From contig CATNEN010000003.1 of the NCBI GenBank assembly GCA_950097015.1, positions 14,824,001-14,888,000 of the forward strand: DNA of 64,000 nt, read 5' to 3'. Both the position numbers and the translations under genes were made by a program. The stretch is from Macrostomum hystrix. Its lineage: Eukaryota; Platyhelminthes; Macrostomidae. Below are positions 1-33,350 of this stretch, piece after piece. Numbering within the stretch: position 1 is the stretch's first letter; the number at the start of each line of letters is the position of its first letter. Under the pieces are notes generated by a model. It was given only the letters and a program-made list of their open reading frames with translations. It was not told the DNA's origin and searched no databases.

Positions 1-1011
1 ATTCGCCCACCGGAGGCGGCAGTCCAATTCGGCGCCCCGTTCCGTCCCAGCTTCGTGGCTCTTGTTAGCCCCCCGGCGCCGCTGTCGTCGGCCACCTACA
101 GCCAGCGCTGCGGTCTGCTGGCCATTGGCAGTCCGTTTGGCGTGGCCCTGTTCGACACCGTAGCTCTGCGTTTAGTTAAGGCCCATTCAACTCTCCCAGT
201 GACAGCTGTAGATCATGACGCGGCTGCAGCGACAGCAAACGGCGATTCGGCTAGCAGCGGCGGCATCGGCAGCAGCCTGCGGCAGAGTTTCCGCATGCTG
301 AAGAAGCTCCGGCCAGGTCGCAAGCAGGAGTACGCCGTCAACGCCGAGAAGAAGCCGGAGAAAAAGGCAGCAGTCGATAAGAAGGAGGAACAGCCAAGTG
401 AGGAGAAACCACCGCTTGAAGAAGACGCCGCGGAGACAGCGAAGAAGACTGAAGCTGCTGATGAACCAGCTGTAGCAGCTGCCGCCCCTGAAGCTGCTGA
501 AGCCGCCGCTCCGGCTGAACCAGAAGCCGCCGCCGCCGCCGAAGCTATTGTCGAAGCAGCCACTGTTTCGGCGCCACCGCAAGCTGAGAAGCGCAAGCTG
601 AACCCGCTCGATCCGCGACCTCGCGGCCAGATCGGCGCACTGCTCCTCGCTGAGACGCATCTAGTTAGCCCTGCGGCTCGCGTTGTGTCCCTCTGGGCTG
701 GCGACGCTTCCGGCCGCATTCTGGCCTTCCAACTGACACGCCCGGCCGCCGCGGCTCCGAAACCTGAAGCTGGCGCCGACGCCTCCGCCGCCAAGGCTGA
801 TGAGGAGAAGGAGTCGGGCGACACGGCAGCCGAGAAGCCGGCTAGCCCAGCCGAGGGAGACTGGCAGGCCCAGCTGGTGAAGGAGTTGCACCTGAAGCAC
901 GGAGCGCCGGTGTCGGCTCTGTACGCCCTGTCAGCGCGCAATCATTCGCTTGTCAATGCGGAAGCCGCTACGGATGGACCGCACGAGCTTCTGGTAGCCT
1001 CCGAGGAGCAG
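1..1011 (+). CDS. l(2)gl: lgl exon (5'-truncated): last WD40 blades and aPKC loop
   Basis: Reads in frame 1 from the first base. It encodes the GLLAIGSPFGVALFD blade motif, then the SLRQSFR phospho-loop, an Ala/Glu/Lys-rich insertion, and WAGDASG..LLVASEEQ. Donor CAG/GTGAAA at 1012, phase 0. Confidence 0.9.
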
Positions 1012-2091
1012 GTGAAAACATTAAGCTTACTATACTACTCTTATCCGCAGCTCAACTAAGTAGTTTAGTTTGCACAGGAAAATATTTTACGGATGATAAA
1101 ATTAGCTATCTCATCACTGTCCCATTTTTACCGTCGCGTCTCTCCCATGTCTCATCTTTCCCCTTTCTCCTCTCTCCGTGTCTATCTCTCCGCTTTCTCG
1201 TGTCATCTCTTACATCGTATTTCTGGTGTTTCTGTTAATTCTACTTTATTCATACTAATTAAAAGGTGAAACTGTTCAGCCTACCGGGCTTAAAGCCGCG
1301 AGTGAAGGCTCGCCTAACCGGTCGCCTGCTGGCCAGCGGCCACGCCGCGTTTCCGTCGTCAAGCCGTGCGAACTCGAGCGAGCTCGGACTAGTGGCATGT
1401 CTAGACAATGGCACCCTGCTGGTGCTCGGCTTTCCTGGGCTCAAAGCTCACGCTTGGCAAGAGCACGCCCTGCCGCAGCCCTCCGGTGACGTTGCAGTCT
1501 GCTGCCAAGCCGGCAGCTGTCCCGTAGTCCTCGCTGTGGAAGCTGGCGGCCAGCTCGGCAGTGTTCACCGCCTGTCAGCTGCTAATCTGGGCCTGGCCTT
1601 CCAGCGTAACGCCGGCCTCGACCTGCCGGAGGGCGCGCGCAAGAAGGCCGAGGAGGAGCCAGCGCTGACTACCGCCGCTGCCGAAACCGCCGCTGTGGTA
1701 GAAGAACCTCCTGCTGCTAACGCCGCCGTTACGAACGGCGAAGAGAAGATCGCAGACAAAGCCAAGGGGGACGAGAAAGACGACGAGGATCAGTCAGCCA
1801 AGCCTGTTGCGGCTGATATCACAATGGATGACATCAAAGAATACGCAACTGGGTGAGGGCCAAGGTCGCGTTGAGAACTATATCAATACCTCCAGTGTTC
1901 TCTTGAAGCGCCATTATTTGACCTGCTGTCGAATCTCATTAAATTTCAGCACCGCTCCCGGCGTAATTGCGTCGGAGCCAATTCCTGAGTTAGCCGGCGA
2001 AGACAAACGCGACTCCGCACTGTCCGACGTCGGGGAAGCTGCCAAGGAGGACTTAGCGAAGGTGACTCCAGCGGCCGAGGTCAATTGGTGA
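1..2091 (+). CDS. l(2)gl: lethal(2) giant larvae homologue (LLGL), 3' part of gene
   Basis: Lgl is a cortical WD40-repeat scaffold that sets basolateral polarity and is switched off by aPKC phosphorylation. The window opens inside an exon already in frame. Coding exons are 1-1011, 1266-1852 and 1950-2091, all GT-AG. Near nt 262-310 the residues SSLRQSFRMLKKLRPGR match the family's phosphorylated basic loop (human SLRQSFRR). Further on, LWAGDASGRILAF, ELLVASEEQVKLFSLPG and DITMDDIKEYATG line up in order with the C-terminal half of LLGL1, which separates it from tomosyn. Two alanine/glutamate-rich insertions (about nt 340-590 and 745-850) are not in vertebrate Lgl. The 5' half lies outside the window. 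It is convergent with the myosin gene. The stop TGA at 2089-2091 overlaps a donor-like TTG/GTGAGC; splicing from it to the nearest acceptor at 2195 would still give an immediate stop. Confidence 0.93.
1266..1852 (+). CDS. l(2)gl: lgl exon: C-terminal blades and DITMDDIKEY motif
   Basis: Acceptor AAAAG/GTGAAA continues EEQ into VKLFSLPGLKPRV, matching the family. It contains a second acidic/Ala-rich insertion, then the conserved DITMDDIKEY near the C-terminus. Donor GG/GTGAGG, phase 2. Confidence 0.9.
1950..2091 (+). CDS. l(2)gl: lgl terminal exon
   Basis: Acceptor TTTCAG/C completes the Gly codon split at 1852. It encodes about 47 residues (TAPGVIASEPIPELAGEDKR then an acidic tail ending AEVNW) and stops at TGA 2089-2091. 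The tail is less conserved, so the end is inferred from reading frame and splice consensus. Confidence 0.75.
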
Positions 2092-2531
2092 GCTAAACAG
2101 CTGGCTTCCGGTGTATCAAAATCGATATTAAAAAATGGGTGAAAATGCTTATTATTTTCATACCTCATATTTCGCATTCACGTTCATATTTCCAGAAAGC
2201 AGCGACAACAAATTGAAGAAAAACGGATGCATCAGGATAAAACGAATTTCTGCAGAGTTTTTTTTTACTTTTTAGAACACCATTTCTATAGAAATGATGC
2301 TTCTCAGACATTTTCAAGATTTTTTGTGTCTCAAAAGCGGCGAATTAAGCGTATTAAAACATATAAAAAATAACAAACTAAAAAAGTAAGGAAAATATTT
2401 CTGTAAACAAAGCACAAAAAATGTCGTTATAGTGCAATAGGTTTAAAGTTAGTTACTTTATTTTATAAAGACGCGTGTCTTTTGCATCCAAAAACGATAG
2501 ATTAAAACAAAAAAATCATTTTGACAAAAAA
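2092..2531. other. AT-rich 3' UTR / intergenic
   Basis: Downstream of the lgl stop. AT-rich with homopolymer runs; no convincing coding or RNA gene. Probably the lgl 3' UTR at its start. Confidence 0.5.
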
Positions 2532-2673
2532 CAGTGGCGTAGCTAGGAATTTTCGATGGTGGGGATAAATAGACTGTTTTTAATGGTAATTTTACTCCCC
2601 CTTTCAACTCTCCCACAATTTTTCTGCCGCTTAGGGGGATATATCCCCGTATCCCCCTAGCTACGCTATACTG
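2532..2673. mobile_element. short MITE-like element with CAGTGGCGTAGCTAGG ends
   Basis: A 142-bp segment whose left end CAGTGGCGTAGCTAGG is mirrored by the right end CCCCCTAGCTACGCTATACTG (inverse complement with small differences). C/G-run interior (ATCCCC, GGGGATA) in otherwise AT-rich DNA. CAGTGGCGTAGC-type termini are typical of non-autonomous DNA transposons in animals. No clear target-site duplication, so superfamily is not assigned. Confidence 0.6.
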
Positions 2674-4209
2674 ACTAAAAACATCGCAATTTGTTTTAAC
2701 ACTTAAAGGCTTATGCTTTTCGCAGCAATTCCGTAAATTTAACGTCAAATGAAGCTTTACTCAAAGCTTTAAACTTGTGTTAAAAGTGCGGCTTATGAAT
2801 CCAACCCAGATCGTTATATTTTGTTTGTATCGTCTAATCAGTTAAATTTACTGATTTATTTATAAATGTTTAATTTACTAAAACAATTACAATAGTATTG
2901 AAAAGCATGCAAAAAACTTAAAAATATTCAGAACTTAAATATCCAGCTTTAATTTATACCCATTTCGCATTGCTTTATCGAATCAAATATTCGCAAATTT
3001 ATCTGATTTAAACTCAGATAATTTAGCAGAATTTTTGTTAGTTGATAAACTGCCTTTTAGCAATTTTTGCTTATTATTGGATTTTATATGCTTAATTTGC
3101 TTCCCTGTAATATTTTAAAGCTTTGCCACACAAAACTTCATATTTATTGTGCACTTTTTCTACACGCGTTTTAATATTTAGGCAGTGGATTAAATTTAAT
3201 AGCCACGCTTTTTGCATCTAGGTATAAACTATATTATTTACCTACGCTAACGCTTTGGCCAACAACCTTGTTACAGTTGCTATCTATTTGTCTGCTTATA
3301 AGCTAGTTGTTTCCAAGCCTGTACACAGGCATTTGCAACTTAGTTTAAAAAACAAGTGCCGCAATGTTTTACTTTGATTCAAATGTTTTACTAAATAATT
3401 TACAAAGTTCCAACTCGTAAATTATCGATAGGAGCCAATCTAGCCTCTTAAACTATATTATCTAATCCAATTTTTTGTTTTAAAAATGTGTTTTTATGAC
3501 GGTTTTCTACATTTTGATGTTTATTTTAAGTCGTGTCCCCGGTATTTTTACTCCAGTTTTCACTAATTTATTGTCGATTATTCGTCCAAACATTAGCTAA
3601 TTGCTTTGTTATCGTTTTTAATTTCCGGCTTTAACTCGCGCCCGTTTATTCACACACCCAAAAACATTCACTTAAAAGTTCTGATCAAACTGCTTAGGTA
3701 TGCTTTTTATTCAGCATGAAATGTTTTATACATTGCCGCTTTAAAAACATTGAGATCTTGAAAAGTGGTATACGTCGTATAATCGACTTAAGCTACGAGT
3801 ACATAAACATGTTTATCATAGTGATTTTTTTAAACCTTTAACGGAGCTTTACAGTTTACGAGCTGTTGTTTTTTAATATTATTACAGTAAGTAATTTCCC
3901 TTAGGCTCACAGAAAATTGCTTCCGATGCTTAAATCTTGCTTTATTGTGAATCTAAAATATAGGTCCTGAAAACCGTGATAGTAAAAATGTTGAACATCC
4001 GTATAGATACCAATAAAAATTATGCGATCAGTCGGGGTTTTCTAGGTAAAGCCACAGCTTTTGAAGTCAAGAAAAAATCTAAAAAAGATGTGCTTCGCTT
4101 CATTAAAAACGCTTTTAAATCCCCGGTCTTTAAAAGACGTTTCATTTTCTTTCTAGAGAGATGGCAATACGAGAACGATTTTCTGAACAGCATAATAAAT
4201 TGGATAATC
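2674..4209. other. AT-rich intergenic DNA, nothing recognised
   Basis: Uniformly AT-rich. The longest open stretch (3976-4224, 82 codons, Lys/Phe-rich) has no recognisable motif and a composition expected of AT-rich noncoding DNA. Confidence 0.5.
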
Positions 4210-4640
4210 ATAAAATCAATGTAAGAGGGGTGCTCTGAAAGTTAACAAAGTGAAACTAGTTACAAAGAGTACTCTCCAGCAACTTGTATGCACCGATTGA
4301 TCCTCTGAAATCAGTTGGCGAAGCATTGCATGGGACCATTCACTTTGTCCTATGGTTGCCACGGCATCGAGGTACGCTTAAACAGCCTCCTCACTGGATG
4401 AAAATCGACGCCCCTTCAGCTGACTCTCGGCCACATAGCCCGAGAGGCTGAAGAATGCTGCGACCATCTTCTTTCCTGAACTCCTCCTGGAGGGGCATCC
4501 TTTATCCTTCAAAAACTGTTGTCCGCGATGGTGCAGTCTTGAAAACAGCTATGAAGCCGATTTAGTGATTCTTAGGGTGATAAACCCATTTTGTAGTCAT
4601 AATAAATCATGACTCTAAAATGCTCGCGAGAGAGTTCCAT
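4210..4640 (-). pseudogene. internally deleted mariner (IS630-Tc1-mariner) transposase remnant
   Basis: On the minus strand an ATG at 4638-4640 opens SREHFRVMIYYDYKMGL, the start of the mariner helix-turn-helix (HTH_48) domain, then hits TAA at 4572-4574. Further along (about 4474-4240) KMVAAFFSLSGYVA resembles the start of the catalytic core. It is fused directly to QLKGRRFSSSEEAV and AYLDAVATIGQSEW, which resemble the C-terminal end of mariner transposases, with an in-frame stop between them. The DDD/E catalytic core between these pieces is missing. The element is a dead deletion derivative. Confidence 0.75.
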
Positions 4641-4649
4641 GGCTGCTGA

Positions 4650-5004
4650 GTGTTGTAGTTAGCCTACGCGTGTTGAAACGAGGTTGAAACTAACGGCAGC
4701 CCGCCCTCTGCTGTTGTCTATGGTCGAACGGAATTCGACCATAGACAAATGAAAAACGCGTTTTACGGACCGCCCGCTGTGCATATTATGGAATTCGACC
4801 ATAGACAACAGCAGAGGGATTTTTTATGCCAATTAATGTAATATCTAAAACTTTATACAAGCTATCTTGTAGTTAGCCTACGCGTGTTGAAACGAGTTTG
4901 AAACTAACGGCAGCCCGCCCTCTGCTGTTGTCTATGGTCGAATTCCATAGATACGCACTGCGGGAGGGCCGTGAAACGCGTTTCACGCCCGCTAACTACA
5001 ACAC
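4650..5004. mobile_element. compound fold-back / MITE-like element
   Basis: Perfect 14-bp terminal inverted repeats: GTGTTGTAGTTAGC at 4650-4663 and GCTAACTACAACAC at 4991-5004. Inside are a 76-bp direct repeat with one mismatch (4653-4728 and 4867-4942), a 29-bp perfect inverted repeat (4790-4818 against 4918-4946, core TCTATGGTCGAATTCC) and a 16-bp palindrome GTGAAACGCGTTTCAC at 4971-4986. No ORF of its own. It abuts the start of the mariner remnant. Confidence 0.65.
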
Positions 5005-6183
5005 CGATATGGATAGGCTGCTCGGGCTGAAACGAGGTGAAACGCCTCGGCGCTACGCAAATTTATTTCTTATAAACTTTCTGCCTCGAATCTAATAAAT
5101 TAAAGCAATTAAAATACCAAATACAGATATGGATGTGTTGATTATATATATTTTTTAGTGAATTTATTAAATAGGAAGGCATTTTGTTGACTCGCTTTAA
5201 TTAGCAATTCACGAGTGCAATCTCTAATCTAGTAATGTAAGTTTGTCTAAGTGACAGAGCGAAAAGCAGAACTGAAACAATTTTGGGGTTAGGAAAAAGC
5301 GAGAATTAGCAATTAAAACTTAAATATATAAATAGTTATTATTTATTATTTTTGGTTGTGAAAAGAAGACAGTTGAACAAAAATCATTAGTACAAAACAG
5401 GTATTTTTATGGCGAAGCGTTGAATAACTAACTTATCCTGAAATGTTCGCTGATTAAAAAAACAGAAAGAGAGAAAAATGAATTAACTATTAGGAACGAT
5501 TGAGAATACACTCAAACTCATACCGGGTAGCACCATGGTTGACAGTTCAGGGGAAAAACACGCACACACACACAATGAGACTGGATCGACAACTGCAGGG
5601 TGAGTCAGGAGTGTAATTGAAACAAAATATTAATAAATAACAAAGCGCAAAAACGGATCGCTAGTGGAATTACTGAACGAATGTTTCGGGTGCCTTACGT
5701 CCTTCACTATTACTAGTAGTAGTAGTAGATAGAAAATAGCAGGAAAAACATCCAGCAACAAGCTGAAAAATAACCAAAGCCATTTCTAGCTGGCAAATTT
5801 TATAGAATTAAAAAATACTTACCACAATATTGGAAAATGTAAAACTAGAAGAAAAATAATAGGAATTAATTGGATATGTTCTCACCATTCTTTAATAAAT
5901 ATACTAATAAAAAAACAGAAATTTGTGAAAAAAGCACGAGTCTAATCAATATATAGATGCATATTTATATTGGTTTATAAGGCCGAACAATGAAAAATTA
6001 TAGTGCACGCATAAGTGTGTGAAGCAAGGCTCGATTAAATAGTGTGCTTGGTTTTTTTAAAACTGGCGTTGAACACTTCACTCATTGTCACTAAGGGCAC
6101 ACAGACACGCACGCACACAGACAGCCGTTGAGTAATTAGATTTGTTTTAGCCAAATGGATGTTAAGAGAAACAATACTAAGTT
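5005..6183. other. AT-rich region, likely myosin 3' UTR
   Basis: AT-rich DNA immediately downstream (on the minus strand) of the myosin stop codon. It contains several TTTATT (AATAAA on the minus strand), for example near 5342, that could serve as polyadenylation signals. No coding potential seen. Confidence 0.45.
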
Positions 6184-28674
<22,491 letters not shown>

Positions 28675-28676
28675 AA

Positions 28677-30100
28677 CTGTGGCAAGAACGATTTAGGCAC
28701 AATCCGATAAGTATTCAATAAGAAGTAGCTGCAACGCAACAAAAAGCGATAATCAAGTTAGCAAGAATGGCCTAAGATGATTCAGAAAGGAAATAAAGGA
28801 ATTTAAATAATTTATATTTCTAAAACACAGATAAACAAATAAATAAATATTACAAAGGTTATTTGTAAAAACAAGTGTCTAACTTAATCGCAAAATATTG
28901 TATAATTATATTTTATGAAATAATTTTTAACGAAATTATTGCTAAAAATTTAATTAATTTAGCAAAAACTTAGAAGCACTAAATTTTTTAAAACCAAGGA
29001 CAACAAGGAGTAAGACTCTGCTATTAAGATGTCCCTTAATAAAGTATAATTTGTTTTACAAGCTTGAGTCATCAACGCATTTTTATAGCTTAATTTATTT
29101 ATTTATTATACATTGGTTAAAAACTACATTTTTAGCATTTTTTGCAGACAACAAAGCCGCTGATGGAATTTATCTAACGGGTGATCAGGTCTTAGAAATT
29201 TCAATCACGGTTAACATGTTAAACAAAAGTAGGTGCAATGTTCATTTTTTTGCATTAAAGTCTGTCTTCACATTAAATCAGTATAACAACATTATTTTTT
29301 AAAAATTATGGTAAAATATTGCAACTGTAATGTTATGATGTGAGTAATCATTAGAATTTTTGCGAAAATCAAGGTTAATGATGAAAAGTGTCAATTAGAA
29401 TCAGAGGGTTCCAGTTTGTGGCATATCGGCCTATCTACACTACAAAAACAATATTAGAATTGGCTTAACTGGCTTCTTGTCTGTGCCGAAATATTACCAC
29501 TTCTTTTAATACTACAGAGACTACTTGCCTTTTTCAAAAACCTTACCGTCCTTAGCTAGTCGGACTAGTCAGTCAATATTTTTTGGTCAATCCATAGACT
29601 GACTAGAGTCTGTTAATTTCTGGCACTAGGCCCTAATATTTTATCGTCAATCATCAATATTATCTATCTAATCTAAAATCTTCATGTGATCCTCTTTGCT
29701 ACTAACCCAAACCCAAAATGGTTAAGATCATGATACTCATAACTGAGTCTAAAAAGTGGACAATGTTGGAAATGACAATATGATATGATAAAAGATATGA
29801 GTAGGCCTAATGACCAATAAAAAAGTGTATTAAGTTTTTTTAATTTTTTTTGTAAAAAATAGCAGATTTTTTATGTGTAACAGCTCCTACTTATTGTCAT
29901 TAAAATTTTTGTTAATAAATGGTCATTTATCACTGTTACTTTTTGTGGTAGACTAAGGCTCCCCAGTCCCCATTGTTGTCTTTGTCTCCAGGTCTAAAAA
30001 TTAGCCTAGTTGTTTTTATAAATTCAATGATGTAAAATTAAGAATATGTAACTTTTGGGCAATCTTGCAGTTTTGCACGTTTTATTATTTTTATTTTCAA
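28677..30100. other. upstream of myosin; divergent intergenic region
   Basis: AT-rich. The acceptor at 28677-28678 implies a 5' UTR intron or trans-splice site here. No coding region recognised. Confidence 0.5.
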
Positions 30101-30515
30101 AATGGTGCCAGAACATGTTACACGTCATTTGATGTGGCAGATGGTGCATGTCTATGGTTAAACCCATGAGATGCAGATAAAAGGGGGATTCCAACTGAAG
30201 CTGAAAGAATAACTTTAATTTGACAACTCAATCTCAAGTTTCCAACATGGCAGGATATCCACCAGCTCCAACAACCATTGTACCACCTGTCAATCACTGG
30301 CTCAACTTCGTGGACCCCAACAATCCAATGGTCCATACCAACACCATTGAAGGCACATGGGCCCATATCAAGGCCAGACTGCAGTCTATGCATGGAACAT
30401 CAAAGGCGCTATTCAAGAGACACACCTAGAAGATTTTCTCTGGCGCCAGTGCTTCCCGGGGAAGATCTTTGGGAATCTTCCATTCTGTGTGGCTCACTAC
30501 TACCCCATGTAATTG
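30101..30515 (+). pseudogene. Merlin/IS1016-type (ISXO2-like) transposase remnant
   Basis: From about 30220 the + strand reads NHWLNFVDPNNPMVHTNTIE followed by GTWAHIKARL, the DDE_Tnp_IS1595/ISXO2-like C-terminal block that ends the Merlin transposase catalytic core (HTNTIEGTW). A frameshift near 30405 moves the reading to another frame that continues HLEDFLWRQ ... FCVAHYYPM and stops. The N-terminal two thirds are not recognisable, so it is inactive. Confidence 0.75.
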
Positions 30516-32440
30516 GTGCAGACTCTGAGGTTTCTAGCATGTGTTTGACTGTCTCTTGTTATCTCCTGTTGCATTTTCTTATGTTGTGTTTTGTTATGTT
30601 GCCTTCTGAAATGATTTAAAATTAAAAATAATTAAACATGTTAAACTGCAAGATTGCCAACTTTTGGTCTACCATTTTTGTAAAGGCTTGTACTTCTAAC
30701 AGAAGTGCTAACATCTTAATAGTTACTGTTTAAAAAATGGTACCTAACTAACTAAGAAAAAGTAGTGTAAGTTACATGTTTAAGAACATAATTTACCAAA
30801 GACAGCAATGTAATTGTGTTTGTAAAATATGTATATACATCCTATTGGAGCCAATAGGGGTTTTCGCAGACAGATATTTAGACTGTATAGCAATTGCACA
30901 TTTACACTCTTTTTCTTGAAACCAACTATGCACCTAGCAGGAGTGTCTGCAGATTTTTTTAATTTGCTCCATTAGGGTATATACAAAGACATTTATTCAT
31001 TTGCATTTTCAGTTATACGACAAATTTTGAGAAGTTTATTTTTATTATGTAGCTTTATATATTAATTTGTATATTTTTAAATTGAGTTATATTCTATGAT
31101 GAAGAATGAAGATAAATCATTTGAAATAAAAGTTTAATAATAAGTTACACTTATTAAATGATTCCTCTACATTACTAATTTATGCAGATAAGTCTGTAGA
31201 TTAAGATTTAGTCTGCCTGCTAAAGAGCTAAATGTATATGGGATAATGGTGTAGGCTTTGCCTTAGACACAGATTTTATGTAATGCTCAGAATTGTTATT
31301 TTATTGTTTAATAAATATACAGAGACAAATACTAAGAAAATACTACATTGGTAACACTTTTTGGAAAGCCTATATACTTAGAAAACATATATACAATATA
31401 ATAATTGACCAGAATAACTTAATATGCTACCTAGACTAACTTAATATAGTACTGGAATATCTAAGTACACTAGACAGAATTTATTTTTGTATATACATGA
31501 AATATTTCTAGAGACTAATTCCAAGAAAGCCTTACAACAACTTTGGAGACTTTAATAGTGAAATTACTTTGACATTATATCAAAATACCTCTGTTACAAC
31601 TTTGTTAGGTTATTAAAAAACTAGAACTACAACATTTGATGCATCAGTGAGAATCTTAAATCCCTAAAGTGAATAATAACATAACACTCCTACCAAAACT
31701 TTGGTGGCATTGTAAAGATAAAGGTTAGAATAGTAATTAACCCTAAGACAACTTTGGTTAAATCAAATATTTAGAGTGATAATTAAAGAGAAAAGCACTA
31801 AGACACCTGCCTGCACTATTGTCTCTAAGCAATGGAGGATATAGCCCTATGCACCAAATTTACCAGTCCATTTACATATTACCAGATATATTTGATTTAT
31901 TTAGAAATTACATTTTTAATGAACATACATCAACATCAATAGTACAATATCTTACCCTAATATCCTTAGCTACTTAACCAATCCCTGCCAAACCCTTTAA
32001 CTTTAATGAGTGAGCTACTATTATGTCCCCAATATTGGTCCCAATACTTGCTTTATGAACAAAGCTGCTTTAATCTTAAAACTTGGCCTGTAGATGCAGC
32101 CAGTATCCCTAAACAAACCAGGGCTATAGCTATTACCCTATTAGACTAAGTAGCTATTTTCACAATTTTGCTGCTTAATTGGCATAGCTACTTTCCTAAA
32201 ACTAAAACTGGGTCTAAAAACTAGCAAAATATACAAAAAAAGCTTATACTGAGAAACTGACACAAATAACCAGCATATAAAAAATTATGCTGGTTATTCC
32301 TGTGAATTTCTTCCTGTGGACTGTCAAGACAATATAAGATGCAAATATCAAGACTATTCAACTCTGATTTGTCATCTTGTTGGCTGATATTAAATAGATG
32401 TATTTTGAGTCTTTAGACATCATTAGCTTCTAAAACGCCA
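30516..32440. other. AT-rich intergenic DNA, nothing recognised
   Basis: Low-complexity AT-rich DNA without coding, RNA or repeat signals that I can support. Confidence 0.5.
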
Positions 32441-32480
32441 ATTTGTTAGTGTCCGAAATAATTCGGGCGCACTAACAAAT
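32441..32480. promoter_or_regulatory. 40-nt hairpin upstream of Vang
   Basis: ATTTGTTAGTG (32441-32451) pairs perfectly with CACTAACAAAT (32470-32480); after a small bulge CCGAA pairs with TTCGG around a 4-nt loop. Lies about 255 nt before the Vang ATG. Function unknown. Confidence 0.35.
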
Positions 32481-32735
32481 ACCTCCAAATGAAATGCTAA
32501 AAATATAAATTTATATTTACTTCAAACAGCCAAATCATATTTTAAATGTAAATAAGAAATCTTTCATTTTGTGTCAATAAGTTTGTTTTTTACACTGAAT
32601 TCACAACAGCTTTATTCTTCCAGTGTTAAGGTCCCTGTTCTCTAAAAAGAATTACAAGTATATAAACACAGACTCAAACAAATTTTTAAAGTGTGAGCAC
32701 AGCATTGTTAAGGCTCAGGCTAGCCCAACGTCGTC

Positions 32736-33350
32736 ATGGACGTTGAGAGCATGCACTCAGCTAGGAGTGGCCGCTCCGATAGATCTCATCGTTCTGCCCC
32801 GGCTCATCACGGTCATCAGCAGCATCGGATTGGAGGTGGCGGCGGCAGGTATCATCCCCAGCAACAGCAGCAGCAGCAGCAGCCGCCGCCACAGATGCCG
32901 CCCCCATTAGCCCAGATGTCGGCAGCTTATCGGCCCCAACCGCCGCCTAATTATGCTCCGCCTTTGCCGCCGACTTCGCTGCCATCGGCTGCTGCAATGA
33001 TGTCTCCCTATCATTATCAGCCGCCGCCAGATACAGACAATCCGGCTGGCGATATTCAACAACAAGCCTATCAGCAGCAACAGCAGCAGCAGCAGCAGGA
33101 TGAAAATTGGGGCGAGACCAACACCGCATTGACTGGGGCGACTAGCGAGACTGGCATGAGCGCCGATGAAATGGCTCGCTATAGTCGCGAACTTGACGCC
33201 GCCGCAGCAGCCGCCGCCGGCGCCGACGCAGCCGGCTTTGACTGCGGACGTGTGATGGCCACTATGCTGAGCGTGACTCTCGGCTGTGCCGCCTTCCTAT
33301 CACCTTTAGCCATGGTGGTGCTGCCCAAGGTTGGAGCGTTCAGTTGGGAT
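32736..33350 (+). CDS. Vang: Vang exon 1: cytoplasmic N-terminus and first membrane segment
   Basis: 205 codons. A strong 3' splice site (TTTATTCTTCCAG) ends at 32623, 112 nt before this ATG, and no ATG in this frame precedes it. Donor GAT/GTAAGA, phase 0. Confidence 0.94.

Noticed and set aside
213-941. Long minus-strand open frame opposite lgl
   Set aside because: Shadow of the GC-rich lgl exon; the conserved protein is on the + strand.
3976-4224. 82-codon open frame rich in Lys and Phe
   Set aside because: No motif, AT-rich composition, overlaps the edge of the mariner remnant on the other strand.
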